In this document: positions 39,362 to 47,877 of the stretch, one piece after another
How positions within the stretch are numbered: position 1 is the first letter of the stretch
Layout of the letters: each line of letters begins with the position of its first letter
Translations under genes and position numbers: made by a program
Assembly: GCA_026874595.1 (NCBI GenBank)
Contig: CM049316.1
Coordinates: 36,403,339-36,467,338 of the forward strand
Source: Sipunculus nudus
Taxonomy: Eukaryota > Annelida > Sipuncula > Golfingiida > Sipunculidae
Direction: 5' to 3'
DNA length: 64,000 bases
The notes under the pieces: generated by a model
The model's input: only the letters and a program-made list of their open reading frames with translations
What the model was told of the DNA's origin: nothing
The model's database searches: none

Positions 39362-42300
39362 ACCATACTATCGCATTTTGCATAAATCCTTGGATGTGCC
39401 TTATGGTCACACAGTCGTAAGCTGGGGCTGGTAGATGCGGCTCGCTCTCCTCAGGAACTTCGATGTGGAGATATCCCCCGCTTCTCACGCACCCCAAAGT
39501 TCCACTATTCTTTTCTCGGACTTCCTTTACTTTGACTTCTGGTATATCTTCAGATTTTTAGCTGACATTAACTTTACCTACAGTGGCAACGGTTTCGCCT
39601 CATCGTGAGGCTTGGGGATCAGCAGGTATCATTAATTCAATCTTATCTTTCTTTCAATCTTTCTTTCATTCAATCTTTCATTCATTCATTCATTTTTCAT
39701 TCATTCTGTCTTTCTTCCATTCAATCTTTCATTCATTCAACCTTTCTCTGAATCAGTATTTCTTTAATTTCTTCAATCTTTTGTTGGTTTAATCTTTTAT
39801 TCATTCTGATCATTCTTTCATTCAATCTGTCTGTCATTCAATCTGTCTATCATTCATTCTATCTTTCTTTCAATCTTCTTTTATTCATTCAATCTTTCAT
39901 TTCTTCTGATCTTTCTTTTATTCAATCTTTCTCTCATCAAACCTTTCTTTCATTCAAACTTTCTTTCATTCAATCTTTCTTTTATTCAGTCTTTTTTTCA
40001 TTCACTTTTTCATTCATTAAATCTTTCTCTCATTCAATCTTTCTTCCAGTCAATCTTTCATTCATTCTGATCTTTATTTTAATCTATCTGTCTATCATTC
40101 AATCTTTCCTTCATTCTGTCTTTCTTTCATTAATTCTTTCTTTCATTCAATCTTTCATTCAATCTTTCTTTATTACTTTCATTCTTTATCACACACACTC
40201 GAATACTTTAATACACGATCAAAGCACAAACTTTAGAATTACATTTATATATAAATTATGATTAAGACGATAAGCAGCGAATAATTAATGATGGAGAGAA
40301 TGATAAAGAGAAAGAGGCAATAGTTATATGTGGAGTAAGCAAGGCTTTTTCTTGATTTAAAAATTAGCTTTAACATGGTTTGAAGACAGAACAAATACAT
40401 TTGACAACGACATCATGAGTCCGATCGAGGTCTGAACGGGTCCGATAATTGTGGTCCGAGATGGTACGGAATGTGGTCCGAGATCGTCAATCCGGTGGTC
40501 CGAGATTGTACTAATTTGGTCCGACTTCGTGTGGGCCGAGATGTAAAAGGTCCGAGATCTCCAGAAAGCTAAGAAATGGGTGTACTGTGAACTCCTGTTA
40601 GCTATTCCTACATATTTCTGATTATATGAACCCTAATTGTGCTCTATAGTGATCACTGTGTCAGTCCATCCTCCTGTCTTTCTGTCCTTCCTTCTCTCTT
40701 TCCTTCTGTACTTCTGTCCTTCCATCAGTGACACTTTCTTTCGAGCATTATAACTCAACAACAACATACTTCAGCTTTCCCTAATTAACAGGGATGATTG
40801 GTACATATGAGGGCTCCAGACCTATTGAATTACAGACCTGACAGAATTCTAATATTTCTGCCACAGCCCTATCACTGATTTTCTTTCGTGCGCAATAACT
40901 CAACAACAACATACTTCAGCTTTCCCATCCCTATTGAATTACAGACCTGTCATAATTCAAATATGGCAGCCACAGTCCATTTGCTGATTTTCTTTCGCAC
41001 ATGATAACTCAAAAACAACATACTTCAGCTTTCCAAAATTCACAGGCATGATTGGTACTTATGAGGGCTCCAGACCTATTGAATTACAGACCTGTCGGAA
41101 TTCCAAAATGGCCACCACAGCCCAACCACTGATTTTCTTTCTTTCAGTTTCCTCTTTAATTTTATTTGAACATTTTTATTTTTCCCTCATGTATATGAAT
41201 AAAAGCCTAATTCTGTTTGTCATATTTTTCAACTTTAACCTATACTTTTCACCCATATGTAAACTAGTCCAGCACTACCAGAAATGTGGGGCCCTCTGAG
41301 GACCATTGTCAGACCACATCTAGTTGATCATTAGTCATAGTGTATAGCTTTTGTATTTGGGAAGATATACTTATTGTTATCTTTGATGGATTTCAGTGAG
41401 ACTTCAGCCACGTGGGATGTAGAAATCCGTGATGATGTCATTGAACAATGTAATAAGCATGGCGGCGTTCTACATATATACGTGGATAAGGCCTCTCCGC
41501 AGGGCAACGTGTACGTCAAATGTCCCAGTATAGCAGCAGCAGTAGCATCCGTCAACAGCTTGCATGGCCGATGGTTTGCTGGTCAGTACTTTTCATTATA
41601 TGCCTTTCTTATAGACAAATCATAATGGTATTGGCAGCATCTGTTAATTTACCTTTACTGTCTTAATAACTTTTGACAACTTTGATGGATTTTCATAAAC
41701 CTTATGAATATTTACCAGGAAAAGTATCTTGCCTTTGTTCAGTTCATTTAAAAATCCAAATATATTTAATGAGATCAGAGGGCAACAACAGACTTAGGTG
41801 CCCTCATAATAACTTACCTAGAATTGAATCGATTTTGAAGAAACTGATTTATGAAGATTTATCAATAAAGCATCTCCTAAGTTCAGTTCTTGGCAAAATA
41901 TGTGCTTGTTTAATGAGGTCATATGTCTCAAGGCTTAAAACAGGGTTATTATTCCTTCTAGTATTTTGAGGTCAGATGTCTCAAGGCTTGGTATTCATTC
42001 TGATGTTTTAAGGTTAGATTTCTCAAGGCTTAAGACAGGGTTATTATTCATTCTGATATTTTGAAGGGCACAGATTGTGTTTCAATCAATAGATTAATTG
42101 GGGTATTTCCATGTTTAAAAAAAACTTTTCCTTTCTTTGCAGGCAAAGTGATAACGGCAGCCTACGTACCTCTACCAAATTACCATTCATTATTCCCTGA
42201 CGCCCAGCGAGCCACACAATTAGTCATGTCAACTCAACAGACCATAGCCCTGGGACTGGCGCCGGGCATGGCAGCACCCACAGCAGCAAACTTCCATTGA
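18317..42300 (+). CDS. RBM39: RNA-binding protein 39 (RBM39/CAPER), 11 coding exons
   Basis: A nuclear SR-like splicing factor and transcription coactivator of the U2AF65 family. Coding exons: about 18317-18368, 21519-21562, 27282-27308, 29049-29345, 33329-33446, 33708-33998, 34863-34928, 35265-35469, 37826-37994, 41397-41581, 42143-42300. All junctions keep phase, giving 537 residues plus TGA (mammalian forms about 524-530). Order: start MADDFDVDSMLEAPYKKE; RS domain about 33-140; LTPEERDARTVF leading to RRM1 about 153-230 with RNP1 KGIAYIEF; RRM2 about 253-325 with MRLYVGSLHFNITEDMLRGI and KGFGFITF; a Pro/Gln/Ala linker; C-terminal UHM-type RRM about 410-510 ending GRWFAGKVITAAYVPLP. The C-terminus after LFPDAQRATQLV is about 20 residues longer than I expect, and the linker between RS domain and RRM1 is much shorter than in vertebrates. 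One intron has a GC donor. Confidence 0.96.
19680..19742 (+). CDS. candidate RBM39 poison exon (in-frame stop)
   Basis: An acceptor with a pyrimidine tract (cccatccctcttcag) is followed by 20 open codons, rich in Lys/Arg, that continue the exon 1 frame (phase 0) and then a TAG. If included, it truncates RBM39 after about 38 residues. RBM39 is known to autoregulate through inclusion of a poison exon in mammals, and this candidate lies in the equivalent early position. A downstream donor is not obvious: gagagtgtgtgtg near 19775 is the best nearby. Without one it could be an alternative last exon or a chance open stretch. Confidence 0.4.
   Translation, partial: GYDRMLDKKRPLRKMLHRKD
21519..21562 (+). 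CDS. RBM39: RBM39 coding exon 2
   Basis: A 44-nt exon between catcatag and gtaaga, phase 0 to phase 2. It encodes DEVERGGHHDDRDR, matching the acidic/His stretch before the RS domain. Confidence 0.88.
22195..22226 (+). other. possible 32-nt cryptic or alternative exon in RBM39
   Basis: Flanked by cacacacttgtag and gtatgtg and more G+C-rich than the surrounding intron. Its length is not a multiple of three, so inclusion would shift the frame of the RS-domain exon. Weak acceptor context; support is limited to the splice-site pair. Confidence 0.22.
23099..24061 (+). mobile_element. F3 Helentron-like non-autonomous element (in RBM39 intron 2)
   Basis: The 5' end is a foldback, GTATCCCC..GGGGGATAC. 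The interior has about three diverged units of about 310-320 bp, recognisable by 'tatgcatatacatagatatgg', 'tgaccttgaccttgaata' and 'tactgtgagcat.ataagtcaaaaactaatgg'. The 3' end has an inverted GGCACCGCAGG-type motif and finishes CTAG before TTTT. No open frame of note. The layout (5' foldback, tandem core, 3' hairpin, CTAG, T target) is that of Helentron-associated elements. Confidence 0.62.
24139..25692 (+). mobile_element. F4 Helentron-like element with eight ~180-bp tandem units (in RBM39 intron 2)
   Basis: The 5' end is a hairpin, TATGCCCCCGCC..GGCCGGGGCATA. The 3' end is the hairpin GTGTCGTTCCGACAC followed by ATCTTG and then TTTT. The core repeats the phrase 'tgcctgcagatattggcctgatttttggtgtg' at 24245, 24425, 24605, 24784, 24963, 25143, 25321 and 25501, a period of 178-180 bp. 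Units 3-5 are nearly identical, while the outer ones differ more. Open frames of 67 codons repeat only because the unit repeats. Confidence 0.75.
25693..27281. other. RBM39 intron 2, distal part
   Basis: AT-rich intron sequence; no exon or element recognised. Confidence 0.6.
27282..27308 (+). CDS. RBM39: RBM39 coding exon 3 (27-nt microexon)
   Basis: Bounded by ttttcattctag and gtgggt, phase 2 to 2, encoding about nine residues (SEKRSKDKK). It keeps frame and sequence continuity into the RS exon. Being in frame, it could be skipped without frameshift. Confidence 0.78.
28060..28462 (+). mobile_element. diverged relative of MITE-1 (in RBM39 intron 3)
   Basis: Shares ordered blocks with 15330-15620: a CRE-like ATGACGTC, 'aattgactgac.tcat', 'ttggattatttgt.ccatac', 'ggtaag', 'ggtagtcg.aggaat.gctcctgca' and a final 'gccgacatgggtact'. 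The inverted tips are eroded. Confidence 0.55.
29049..29345 (+). CDS. RBM39: RBM39 coding exon 4 (RS domain)
   Basis: A 297-nt exon between tttctgtgtag and gtaaga, phase 2 to 2. It encodes a 99-residue Arg/Ser/Asp/Glu-rich region with RD and RS repeats, ending in YSISPIR. It serves nuclear-speckle targeting and protein contacts in this family. Confidence 0.93.
29539..33060 (+). mobile_element. F1 Helentron-like element split by a nested F2 element (in RBM39 intron 4)
   Basis: The F1 5' foldback GTATCCGAC..GCGGATAC occupies 29539-29568, then a T run. F1 sequence resumes at about 32023 with 'ttggttccgctgccgc', the part that normally follows 'gtttttgac' in the copy at 50322. The core (32100-32960) has tandem units with 'ggtggcgccacctacat' and 'tcggctgtggtttgac' phrases. 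The 3' end at 33027-33060 has the GTAGTTGCTTGTCAACTAC hairpin and CTAG before TT. Everything between 29577 and 32022 is a complete F2 element. Confidence 0.72.
29577..32022 (+). mobile_element. F2 Helentron-like element nested in F1 (in RBM39 intron 4)
   Basis: The 5' end TAGCTCAGCTGAC..GTCATCTGAGCTATAG forms a foldback directly after a T run. The first 600 bp match the F2 copies at 44634, 48140 and 51498. The last 600 bp (31425-32022) match 58329-58935 closely. The 3' end is the hairpin GTGACCCATGGGTCcCTTG before TTA. A 62-codon minus-strand frame (31968..31780) is also present in the 58-kb copy, but nothing shows that it is translated. A C run lies at 30420-30436. Confidence 0.72.
33329..33446 (+). 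CDS. RBM39: RBM39 coding exon 5 (start of RRM1)
   Basis: Phase 2 to 0, between ctttgtctag and gtaagg. Encodes RAEPELTPEERDARTVFVMQ and the first RRM1 helix (IRPRDLEEFFSSVGK); VFVMQL is RNP2. Confidence 0.95.
33708..33998 (+). CDS. RBM39: RBM39 coding exon 6 (RRM1 end, RRM2 start; GC donor)
   Basis: A 291-nt exon, phase 0 to 0, between gactttttcag and the donor AAG|gcaagt. Encodes RNP1 KGIAYIEF, the linker VPIIVQASQAEKNR, and RRM2 through LRGIFEPFGK. The donor is GC rather than GT, with otherwise perfect consensus. Confidence 0.95.
34863..34928 (+). CDS. RBM39: RBM39 coding exon 7 (RRM2 middle)
   Basis: A 66-nt exon, acceptor tttactttacag, donor ACG|gttggt. Encodes IDQINLMMDSSTGRSKGFGF and IT, containing RNP1 of RRM2. 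Confidence 0.93.
35265..35469 (+). CDS. RBM39: RBM39 coding exon 8 (RRM2 end and linker)
   Basis: Phase 0 to 1 between ttttgtccacag and gtaagt. Encodes AKKALEQLNGFELAGRPMKV, the GHVTERT motif and the Asp/Leu-rich stretch ending LQLMAKLAEG. Confidence 0.95.
36226..36686 (+). mobile_element. short F4-type element (in RBM39 intron 8)
   Basis: Starts with a degraded TTATGCCCAAGCC end. It carries one F4 unit (about 36450-36600: 'cctgcagatactggtctgatttttggtgtg') and ends with the same GTGTCGTTCCGACAC hairpin and CTAG before TTT as the 24-kb element. Its left half has a different core. Confidence 0.6.
37826..37994 (+). CDS. RBM39: RBM39 coding exon 9 (Pro/Gln/Ala linker)
   Basis: Phase 1 to 2, acceptor gaatctttacag, donor gtgaat. 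Encodes GTGFQIPNAAANALNM, a low-complexity PPPPAA/QQSQ stretch and the beginning of the UHM (ATQCFLLSNMFDP). Confidence 0.93.
39363..39557 (-). pseudogene. coding-like segment inside the Mutator-like element
   Basis: 65 open codons on the minus strand with ordinary protein-like composition, including GGYLHIEVPEESEPHLPAPA and YDCVTIRHIQGF, ending at a donor-like ATG|gttagt next to the TA array. The upstream side ends at an in-frame TAA. It looks like a piece of a captured gene or a transposase remnant. I recognise no family, and translation is not shown. Confidence 0.3.
39630..40185 (+). repeat. degenerate CTTTCATTCAAT minisatellite
   Basis: About 550 bp built from TTTC, ATTC and CAAT tetramers in shifting order on the pyrimidine-rich plus strand; lies inside the Mutator-like element. 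Confidence 0.85.
40630..41325 (+). mobile_element. Helentron-like remnant with three tandem units (in RBM39 intron 9)
   Basis: Begins near 'tgctctatagtgatcactgtgtcagtcc', which resembles the region after the F2 5' hairpin. It has three units of about 150-160 bp marked by 'taactcaacaacaacatacttcagctttcc' and 'cctattgaattacagacctg' (40750-41145). It ends 'gtcagaccacatCTAG' before TT. The same 'cagacctgtcagaa-tccaaaaatggccacc' phrase recurs at 47330-47370. Confidence 0.5.
41397..41581 (+). CDS. RBM39: RBM39 coding exon 10 (UHM)
   Basis: Phase 2 to 1, acceptor gatggatttcag, donor gtcagt. Encodes WDVEIRDDVIEQCNKHGGVL, the NVYVKCPSIAAAVASVNSLH block and GRWFAG; RWF is the UHM signature that binds a ligand tryptophan (ULM). 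Confidence 0.96.
41915..42068 (+). repeat. three short tandem copies (about 50-65 bp) in RBM39 intron 10
   Basis: The phrase 'tctcaaggctta(aga)acagggttattattc.ttctgatatttt(ga)agg' is repeated three times with small changes just before the last exon. Confidence 0.6.
42143..42300 (+). CDS. RBM39: RBM39 coding exon 11 and stop
   Basis: Acceptor ttctttgcag, phase 1. Encodes KVITAAYVPLPNYHSLFPDA, then a tail of about 30 residues rich in Ala/Thr/Gln ending NFH, TGA at 42298-42300. The tail is longer than the short vertebrate end. Confidence 0.95.
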
Positions 42301-43640
42301 CCATCCCCTTCACCGTCTTAATCACAACTATGCCGTGTGGTATTGTAAGGGCAAAAGTTATTTCATCACCAGTTCGTATGGTCCATGTGTCCAGTTGAAA
42401 GCTCTTGAGTAGTCTGAACTGCCCACACCGACTTCTCACAGTGGGTTGAGATAGCAACGTCATGATTCACATTGGAGAAGCCCTTTGGAGATGTGAAACA
42501 GGACAGTTCATGAATAATCATACACAGAGACTGTTAACTGCAGGTGCAGTGCCCAGCAGTAATTTATATACATATAGTATGTGTAAACAACCAAACTAGT
42601 GACCAGACAGCTGGTGTGCAAGATGCGTGAGGTTCCAGGGGGATTGTGGGAACCAGCACAGGATAACTTCTGTGAGAGGGATACACCGCTCCTGGGACAC
42701 GTTGCACATTGCTTAAGGTGTAAAAAGATTGAAATTATTACGATGGAAAATTATGATTCTGGAAGGGTTATCTTTTGAACATGCATTATAATTTGTCACC
42801 ATTGTGTATGACACCTGGAGGATGGTGAATTCTTTTAGTTCTATTTTGTGTCAAAAACCATAATTTTAACCTGCGTTGTTTAGGGTTTCAAATTAATTGG
42901 AGAGCTCCTTGATCTTTTTCACATCATTTGGGATTGAACAGCTGTGTGGCAGACTGGTACAAAAATGAATCCTAGTGAGGAATTAAAAAATGAGGCTAGT
43001 ATGTATTTTATTTATAAAAAAAAACCAGAAATTTTTTACAGACTTGTGTAAAACTGAATTTACAGATTCAATATATTTATTCCACACATTGTGTTCTATT
43101 ATTTTGATTGGTGATTGAACAGCAGTGTGACAAGCTGGAATTTAAAATAAGTCCAGGCCACTATATATTTGATTTATAAAATACTGACTGAAAATTTGAA
43201 CAAATATGCAAAAAAAAATTTTGCAGATTCCACATTATATATATTTACCACACTTTGTCTATTATTTTGATAATACTGTAAGGAACGGACAAGATTTTAT
43301 TTTAGATTTCCATGTAAATAGTTTCTTTGTTAAATAAAGGTCTGTGTGGATTCATAAAAATTATGTGATCCAAACTTTTTATGCGAATACATGAGCAGTC
43401 CCGGCACCTTTATTAAACATCTTATAATCAGGCTGTAAAGATGATTAATTGGAAAATGGCCACTTAGTTTGTCTGTAACAGCTAGAAGTCTGTGCGTGTT
43501 AATGCACGTAGACCGTGTGTTCTTCCTGGAGGTGTTTGTTAAGACGAAAGTGTTACTCCCGAATGGTTTCATGTCAATATTAGTCGTATGACAGACTTAT
43601 CTTTTGATATGTTGTCAATAAATGAATATATTTAGTCAGT
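42301..43640 (+). other. RBM39: RBM39 3' UTR region with a tandem duplication
   Basis: Candidate AATAAA signals lie at about 43333 (ttaaataaagg) and 43617 (gtcaataaatg). A segment of about 180 bp is duplicated in tandem: 'gattgaacagc.gtgtg.ca' at 42932 and again at 43113, followed each time by 'ttgcagattc'-like and 'tatttatt/ac.acac' phrases. The 3' end chosen in vivo is not determined. Confidence 0.5.
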
Positions 43641-43938
43641 TTAGCATACTTTGCTTTTGTGGATGTTAGTGAAGAAGGAATGATGAATGTTAGAAATGTG
43701 GGAATATGTGTGTGTTAGCACGTGAGGGGGGACAAATCTGTGCTAATTATTCGACACTGTGTTACATTGCAATTGGACTGATGGAGCCTACTTTTGAATG
43801 TTGTCACTGTAGTCCTGTGGGGAAACTGCTCTGCAGTTGCCGTCCATGCCCTTGCAACAACACTATACATGGCCAGAAATCTCAACTTTCGGCTACAAGT
43901 AAGGAATTGAGCACATGAAACCACAAGTCTTAGTGTTG

Positions 43939-44275
43939 GGCCAAAAAAACATTAAAGGTATGGTTCTCAGGCACCACCCGCATCAATTTTAAACCCCCTC
44001 ATCAAAACTTTTTATTTTGATTTTCAACAAAAACTTTCCAATTTTGAGCTGCTGCCGCTCCCATATTTCTTTCAAGAAGATAAAACCATACAATTTCCTT
44101 AGTTTTGTAGTGTTTTCACTTATTTAGCAAAATGAAACTGTTATTTTCATGCTTTTCCCTTATCATTTGACATTTTTATCGAAACATACCAAAAAATATT
44201 AAATAAAAAAAGCGCCCGCCCGCATTGATTTCTGAAAAAAGTGCCTGAGAACCATACCTTTTTTTTATTTTGGCC
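43939..44275 (+). mobile_element. PIF/Harbinger-type MITE, copy 2
   Basis: Very similar to 108-444 in the same orientation, from GGCCAAAA to TTTTGGCC. Flanks are TTG on the left and TTA on the right, one change from a 3-bp duplication. Confidence 0.8.
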
Positions 44276-44633
44276 TTAATCCCATCTCTCTGGTGACTGG
44301 TCATTTCTTGCTCTTTCCAGAGCTTTCAGTTTGCATAACCTGTGGCAGACGGGATTGTGTGCAGTCAGGAATTCAGTCTACAGGGAGATAACTGTATCCC
44401 AGTAAAGAACATGTATAAAATGAACAAACATTTAGCAGCTGATCTGATTTTCAGTGCAGTTTGTGACATGACGTGTAGTGCCACTTGTAGACACTCAGAG
44501 CTGCAGTCTGGTTGGGTACAGACTTCCCCCCCCCCCCCCCTTTCTCTTCTCCAACCCCCCCCCCTTTCATGACCGAAAGAACAAAATTGCCGCACCCCTC
44601 ACAGTACTACAATTTTCTTATTCTGCCATTTTT
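44276..44633. other. short non-repetitive stretch with C runs
   Basis: C homopolymers at about 44526-44541 and 44562-44570; overlapping frames on both strands through them have no recognisable family. Confidence 0.5.
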
Positions 44634-45145
44634 AGCTCGGCTGACTATAAGTCATCTGAGCTATAGTTGTGGTCCATCGTCCGTCTGTCCGTTAAACTGG
44701 CATGTTTCGACACCATTTGACCTACGAATCTGAAATTTGCCATACAGTTAGAAGTCCAAAAAATCTCCTACCATGCAGAAAATTGGGTCAATAGGATTTC
44801 GTTCCTTCGAGATATTAAGGAAAAACCTCAATTTTTTATTAGAAATATACTTTCACACTTCAGGACTGCCTAATATCAAAACCACTCATATGGTTTTCTT
44901 CATATTTACCCTAAATATTCCTCTATATAGTTCCTATGTACATGCCAGAAATTAAGTCAGTATTATTTAATTTAAAAAAGTTATGGGCCCAAACATAAAA
45001 GACTTTGTAAAAAAAATCAGGAAAGATATTTGGTCACTTAAGACAAAAAGTGTTAAAGGTAGGGACTTTTTTTTCAGTAATACAACTTTAATTGATCAAA
45101 ATTTAATTGTATACCAAAAATTAGATCAAAATCTGTTAAATTTTG

Positions 45146-47877
45146 AGCTCAGCTGACTTTCAGTCATGCTGGGCTATAGCGATGGGTCTTTGTCCGGCGT
45201 CCTTCCGTCTGTCCGTCCGGCTGGCCGGCTGTTCGTTAGCAGGGCACAAATCCTAGGGGCTAGGGCCATGAACCCTATGCAGTCTTAGAGGTTCTAAAAA
45301 GATCTCCTTGCAAACCTGAAATTAGGTCACTGTGTCCTATATTCTCGAAGTTATGGGGTGTGTTTGCACCCCCCAGAAATAATTCTTTTAGCCAAAATTT
45401 TCATCCCAAACCTTCCATCTTTCAAATACAGCTCACCTACCAACAGGGGAAGAACCATAATTATTTTGAGGTCACAAGGTCAAAGGTCAAGGTCACAGAA
45501 CAAACTTCTTTGAAAAGCCTGTGGATGCATTTTAAGCCAAACCTCTCATCCCAATTCTTTGATCTTTCATATATAGCTCACCTACTAAGTGGGAGAAGAA
45601 TCAATCCTATGGATGTTGAGGTCACAAGGTCAAAGGTCAGGGTCACAGGATCCACTTCTTTAAAAAAGGTTGTGGACACATTTCAAGCTAGACCTTTCAT
45701 TCCAAACCTTTCAGCACTGATATCGCTTCTCTGCCAACAGGGGAAAAGACCTGTTGATTTTGAGGTCAAAGGTCAAGTTGACAGCACCCTCTTCTTGCGT
45801 CCAGTCATTTATAGGCAAACTTTTCAATCTATACTTTCTATCTGTCATATTTGGCTTACCTACCAATAGGGGAAGAAGCCTATTGATGTTAAGTTTCAAA
45901 GGTCAATGTCACAATATTGTTCTAAGGCCAAAAAAAATTAAAGGTATTGTTCTCAGGCACCGCCCGCATCAAAACTTTTTATTTTGATTTTCAATAAAAA
46001 TTTTCCAATTTTGAGCTGCTGCCGCTCCGATTTTCTTTCAAGAAGATAAAACCATACAATTTACTTTGTTTGTAGTGCTTTTACTTATTTAGCAAAATAA
46101 AACTGTTATTTTCTTGCTTTACCCTTATCATTTGACATTTTTATCGAAACATACCAACAAATTTAAAATAAAAAAAGCGCCCGCCCGCATTGATTTCTGA
46201 AAAAAAGTGCCTAAGAACCATACCTTTTTTTATTTTGGCCTAAATGCTTGTGAACATATTTCAAGTGAAACTGTTCAACCCAAACCTTCAGTCTTTCACA
46301 TATGCCACATCTATGCATCACTCAATGTGATTCAAACTTCATATTTATGCGTCTTTTTGCATGAAAAATAACTAATTGATTTTGAGGTCAGCTGGTCAGG
46401 AGGTTAAAGGTTGCAGGTCTAAGTTATTCACTCATTGGTTGCCAAGTAATTACACCCGGCCAGATGTAATTGGTTAGTAGTTACCCATCATTTAGAAAGA
46501 ATCCAGTTAATATGTGGGCAAAAGGCCAAGGTCATAGGTCAGGTCAACTTATTTTGTAGACCATCTCTATTTTTCTTGTATATATAAGCTTGCACTCCAG
46601 CTGGTACATCTCACCATGTGGCTGTAATTGTGAGTGACACTGGTGACATATGACTCCCTTTTGTATCAGGCTATTAAGTGATAAGGCTGAGTGATAAGTA
46701 CCTCGTTACTGCATAACAAAACACTGTTGTTGGAATACTTCAACCAGGAATTAACACTATGAGAGTATAGTATTAAGGTTTAGCTACTGATTTATTAGAT
46801 GATGGGAACATTTTGCAGTTTATTTTATAGAATCATAGCAATAAACGTAGTTTCCTAGATATCTGAACATTTTTATATAAATCACCACATATAAAAACAA
46901 GTGTTTGTTCTCATAATATGTGGATGTGTACTTGATTTAGGATGGCTTTATTTTATTACAATACTCATAGTCATGCTTTCTGCATTTCTTTTCTTCCAGG
47001 TTTTGCAGTTTACCAACCCTGCTGACCCCATTGAAAAGCAGAGTGATGATAAAAAATATTGGACCTACACTTTTACATTTGCATATCTATAAATCTGATA
47101 TGAGCGCCTGAACATACCTTTTGAATTGTTTTGGACATTCATTACTGTAACATCATTTGGAGAATTTGCCCCAAGTTTGGTCTTTTATTGGAGGATGTGC
47201 GATATCAAATGTCAGACTTGTCAGAAATCCATTTTGTCTGCCAGTTAGCCACCTTAGAAATCCCCTTTTCAGTGCAGTTTCAGTAATTTTACTTCAATTT
47301 TTGGTCCGATTTAGAGAATGGTTGTTATCTGATTTCAGACCTGTCAGAAGTCCAAAAATGGCCACCAGGCAACCATCTTTAAATTCCTTTTGATCATATT
47401 ATCTCAGGAACTGTTTAAGTGAAGGCAGTCGGATGTATATTAATGTAATCTTGCAAAGGATTGGGTCAAATATTTCTTAATAAATATTATCATAATATAT
47501 GAAAGTGCAGTACAGTTGGCTTGTATTGAATAAAAATTCATACAGAAGCACCTGTTTCTCAATAATTCTTGCATGGATTTCCTTGATTTTTTGCTATATA
47601 TTTTTCATATATTTGCCCTTTGTGGTGTTCCTTTTGAGACTGACAGGTATCAAGTAAGCTATGGGAATAGTTCTGGATACCTTAACAATCATACATTTTC
47701 CCCAGACCATCAATACACTGTGTTTTAACCAGACATTTTATATATTTCTGTTGTCGTAGAAAATTTCAACAAATTGGCAAATTGGTTCTTCAAAATTTGA
47801 CTGGAAGTTGTGAATCTCAGCCCATGATGTCGCAGGTCATGCTTGGCAGCTGAGCGTCATGACCCATGGGTCACTAG
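45146..47877 (+). mobile_element. F2-like variant element with AGGTCA-rich tandem units, nested in F2
   Basis: Starts AGCTCAGCTGAC..GTCATGCTGGGCTATAGC. Units of about 150 bp follow (about 45400-45920), each holding adjacent AGGTCA hexamers (clusters at 45469-45498, 45620-45648, 45761-45780). A Harbinger-type MITE interrupts it at 45926-46240. The part from 46241 to 47820 has further decayed units and two short plus-strand frames without known family. It ends GCTGAGCGTCATGACCCATGGGTCACTAG before TTTT. Confidence 0.6.
45926..46240 (+). mobile_element. PIF/Harbinger-type MITE, copy 3
   Basis: A 315-bp copy lacking about 20 bp of the left interior seen in copies 1 and 2. It is flanked by TAA on both sides (tcTAA|GGCC and GGCC|TAAa), a perfect 3-bp target duplication. 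It interrupts a tandem unit of the host element. Confidence 0.82.

Larger units (their letters stand above)
38222..40569 (+). mobile_element. Mutator-like element, 2.35 kb (in RBM39 intron 9)
   Basis: The ends are long inverted repeats: GAGATCTCGGACCTTTTACA on the left continues for about 45 bp almost perfectly complementary to the right end (40512-40557), and weaker pairing extends further in. The element is flanked by the 10-bp direct repeat TAAGAAATGG (38212-38221 and 40570-40579), matching the 9-11-bp duplications of Mutator-like transposons. Both ends carry many copies of TCTCGGACCA. The interior holds a duplicated AT-rich segment (38640-38720 and 38938-39010), a (TATG)n/(TA)n tract (39274-39357), a coding-like segment (39363-39557) and a CTTTCATTCAAT-type array (about 39630-40180). 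No transposase was recognised, so it is non-autonomous. Confidence 0.78.

Noticed and set aside
39583-39792. Ser/Phe/His-rich 69-codon plus-strand frame
   Set aside because: Produced by the CTTTCATTCAAT repeat inside the Mutator-like element.
46901-47393. Short plus-strand frames within the F2 variant
   Set aside because: They lie in decayed repeat units and have no coding signature.
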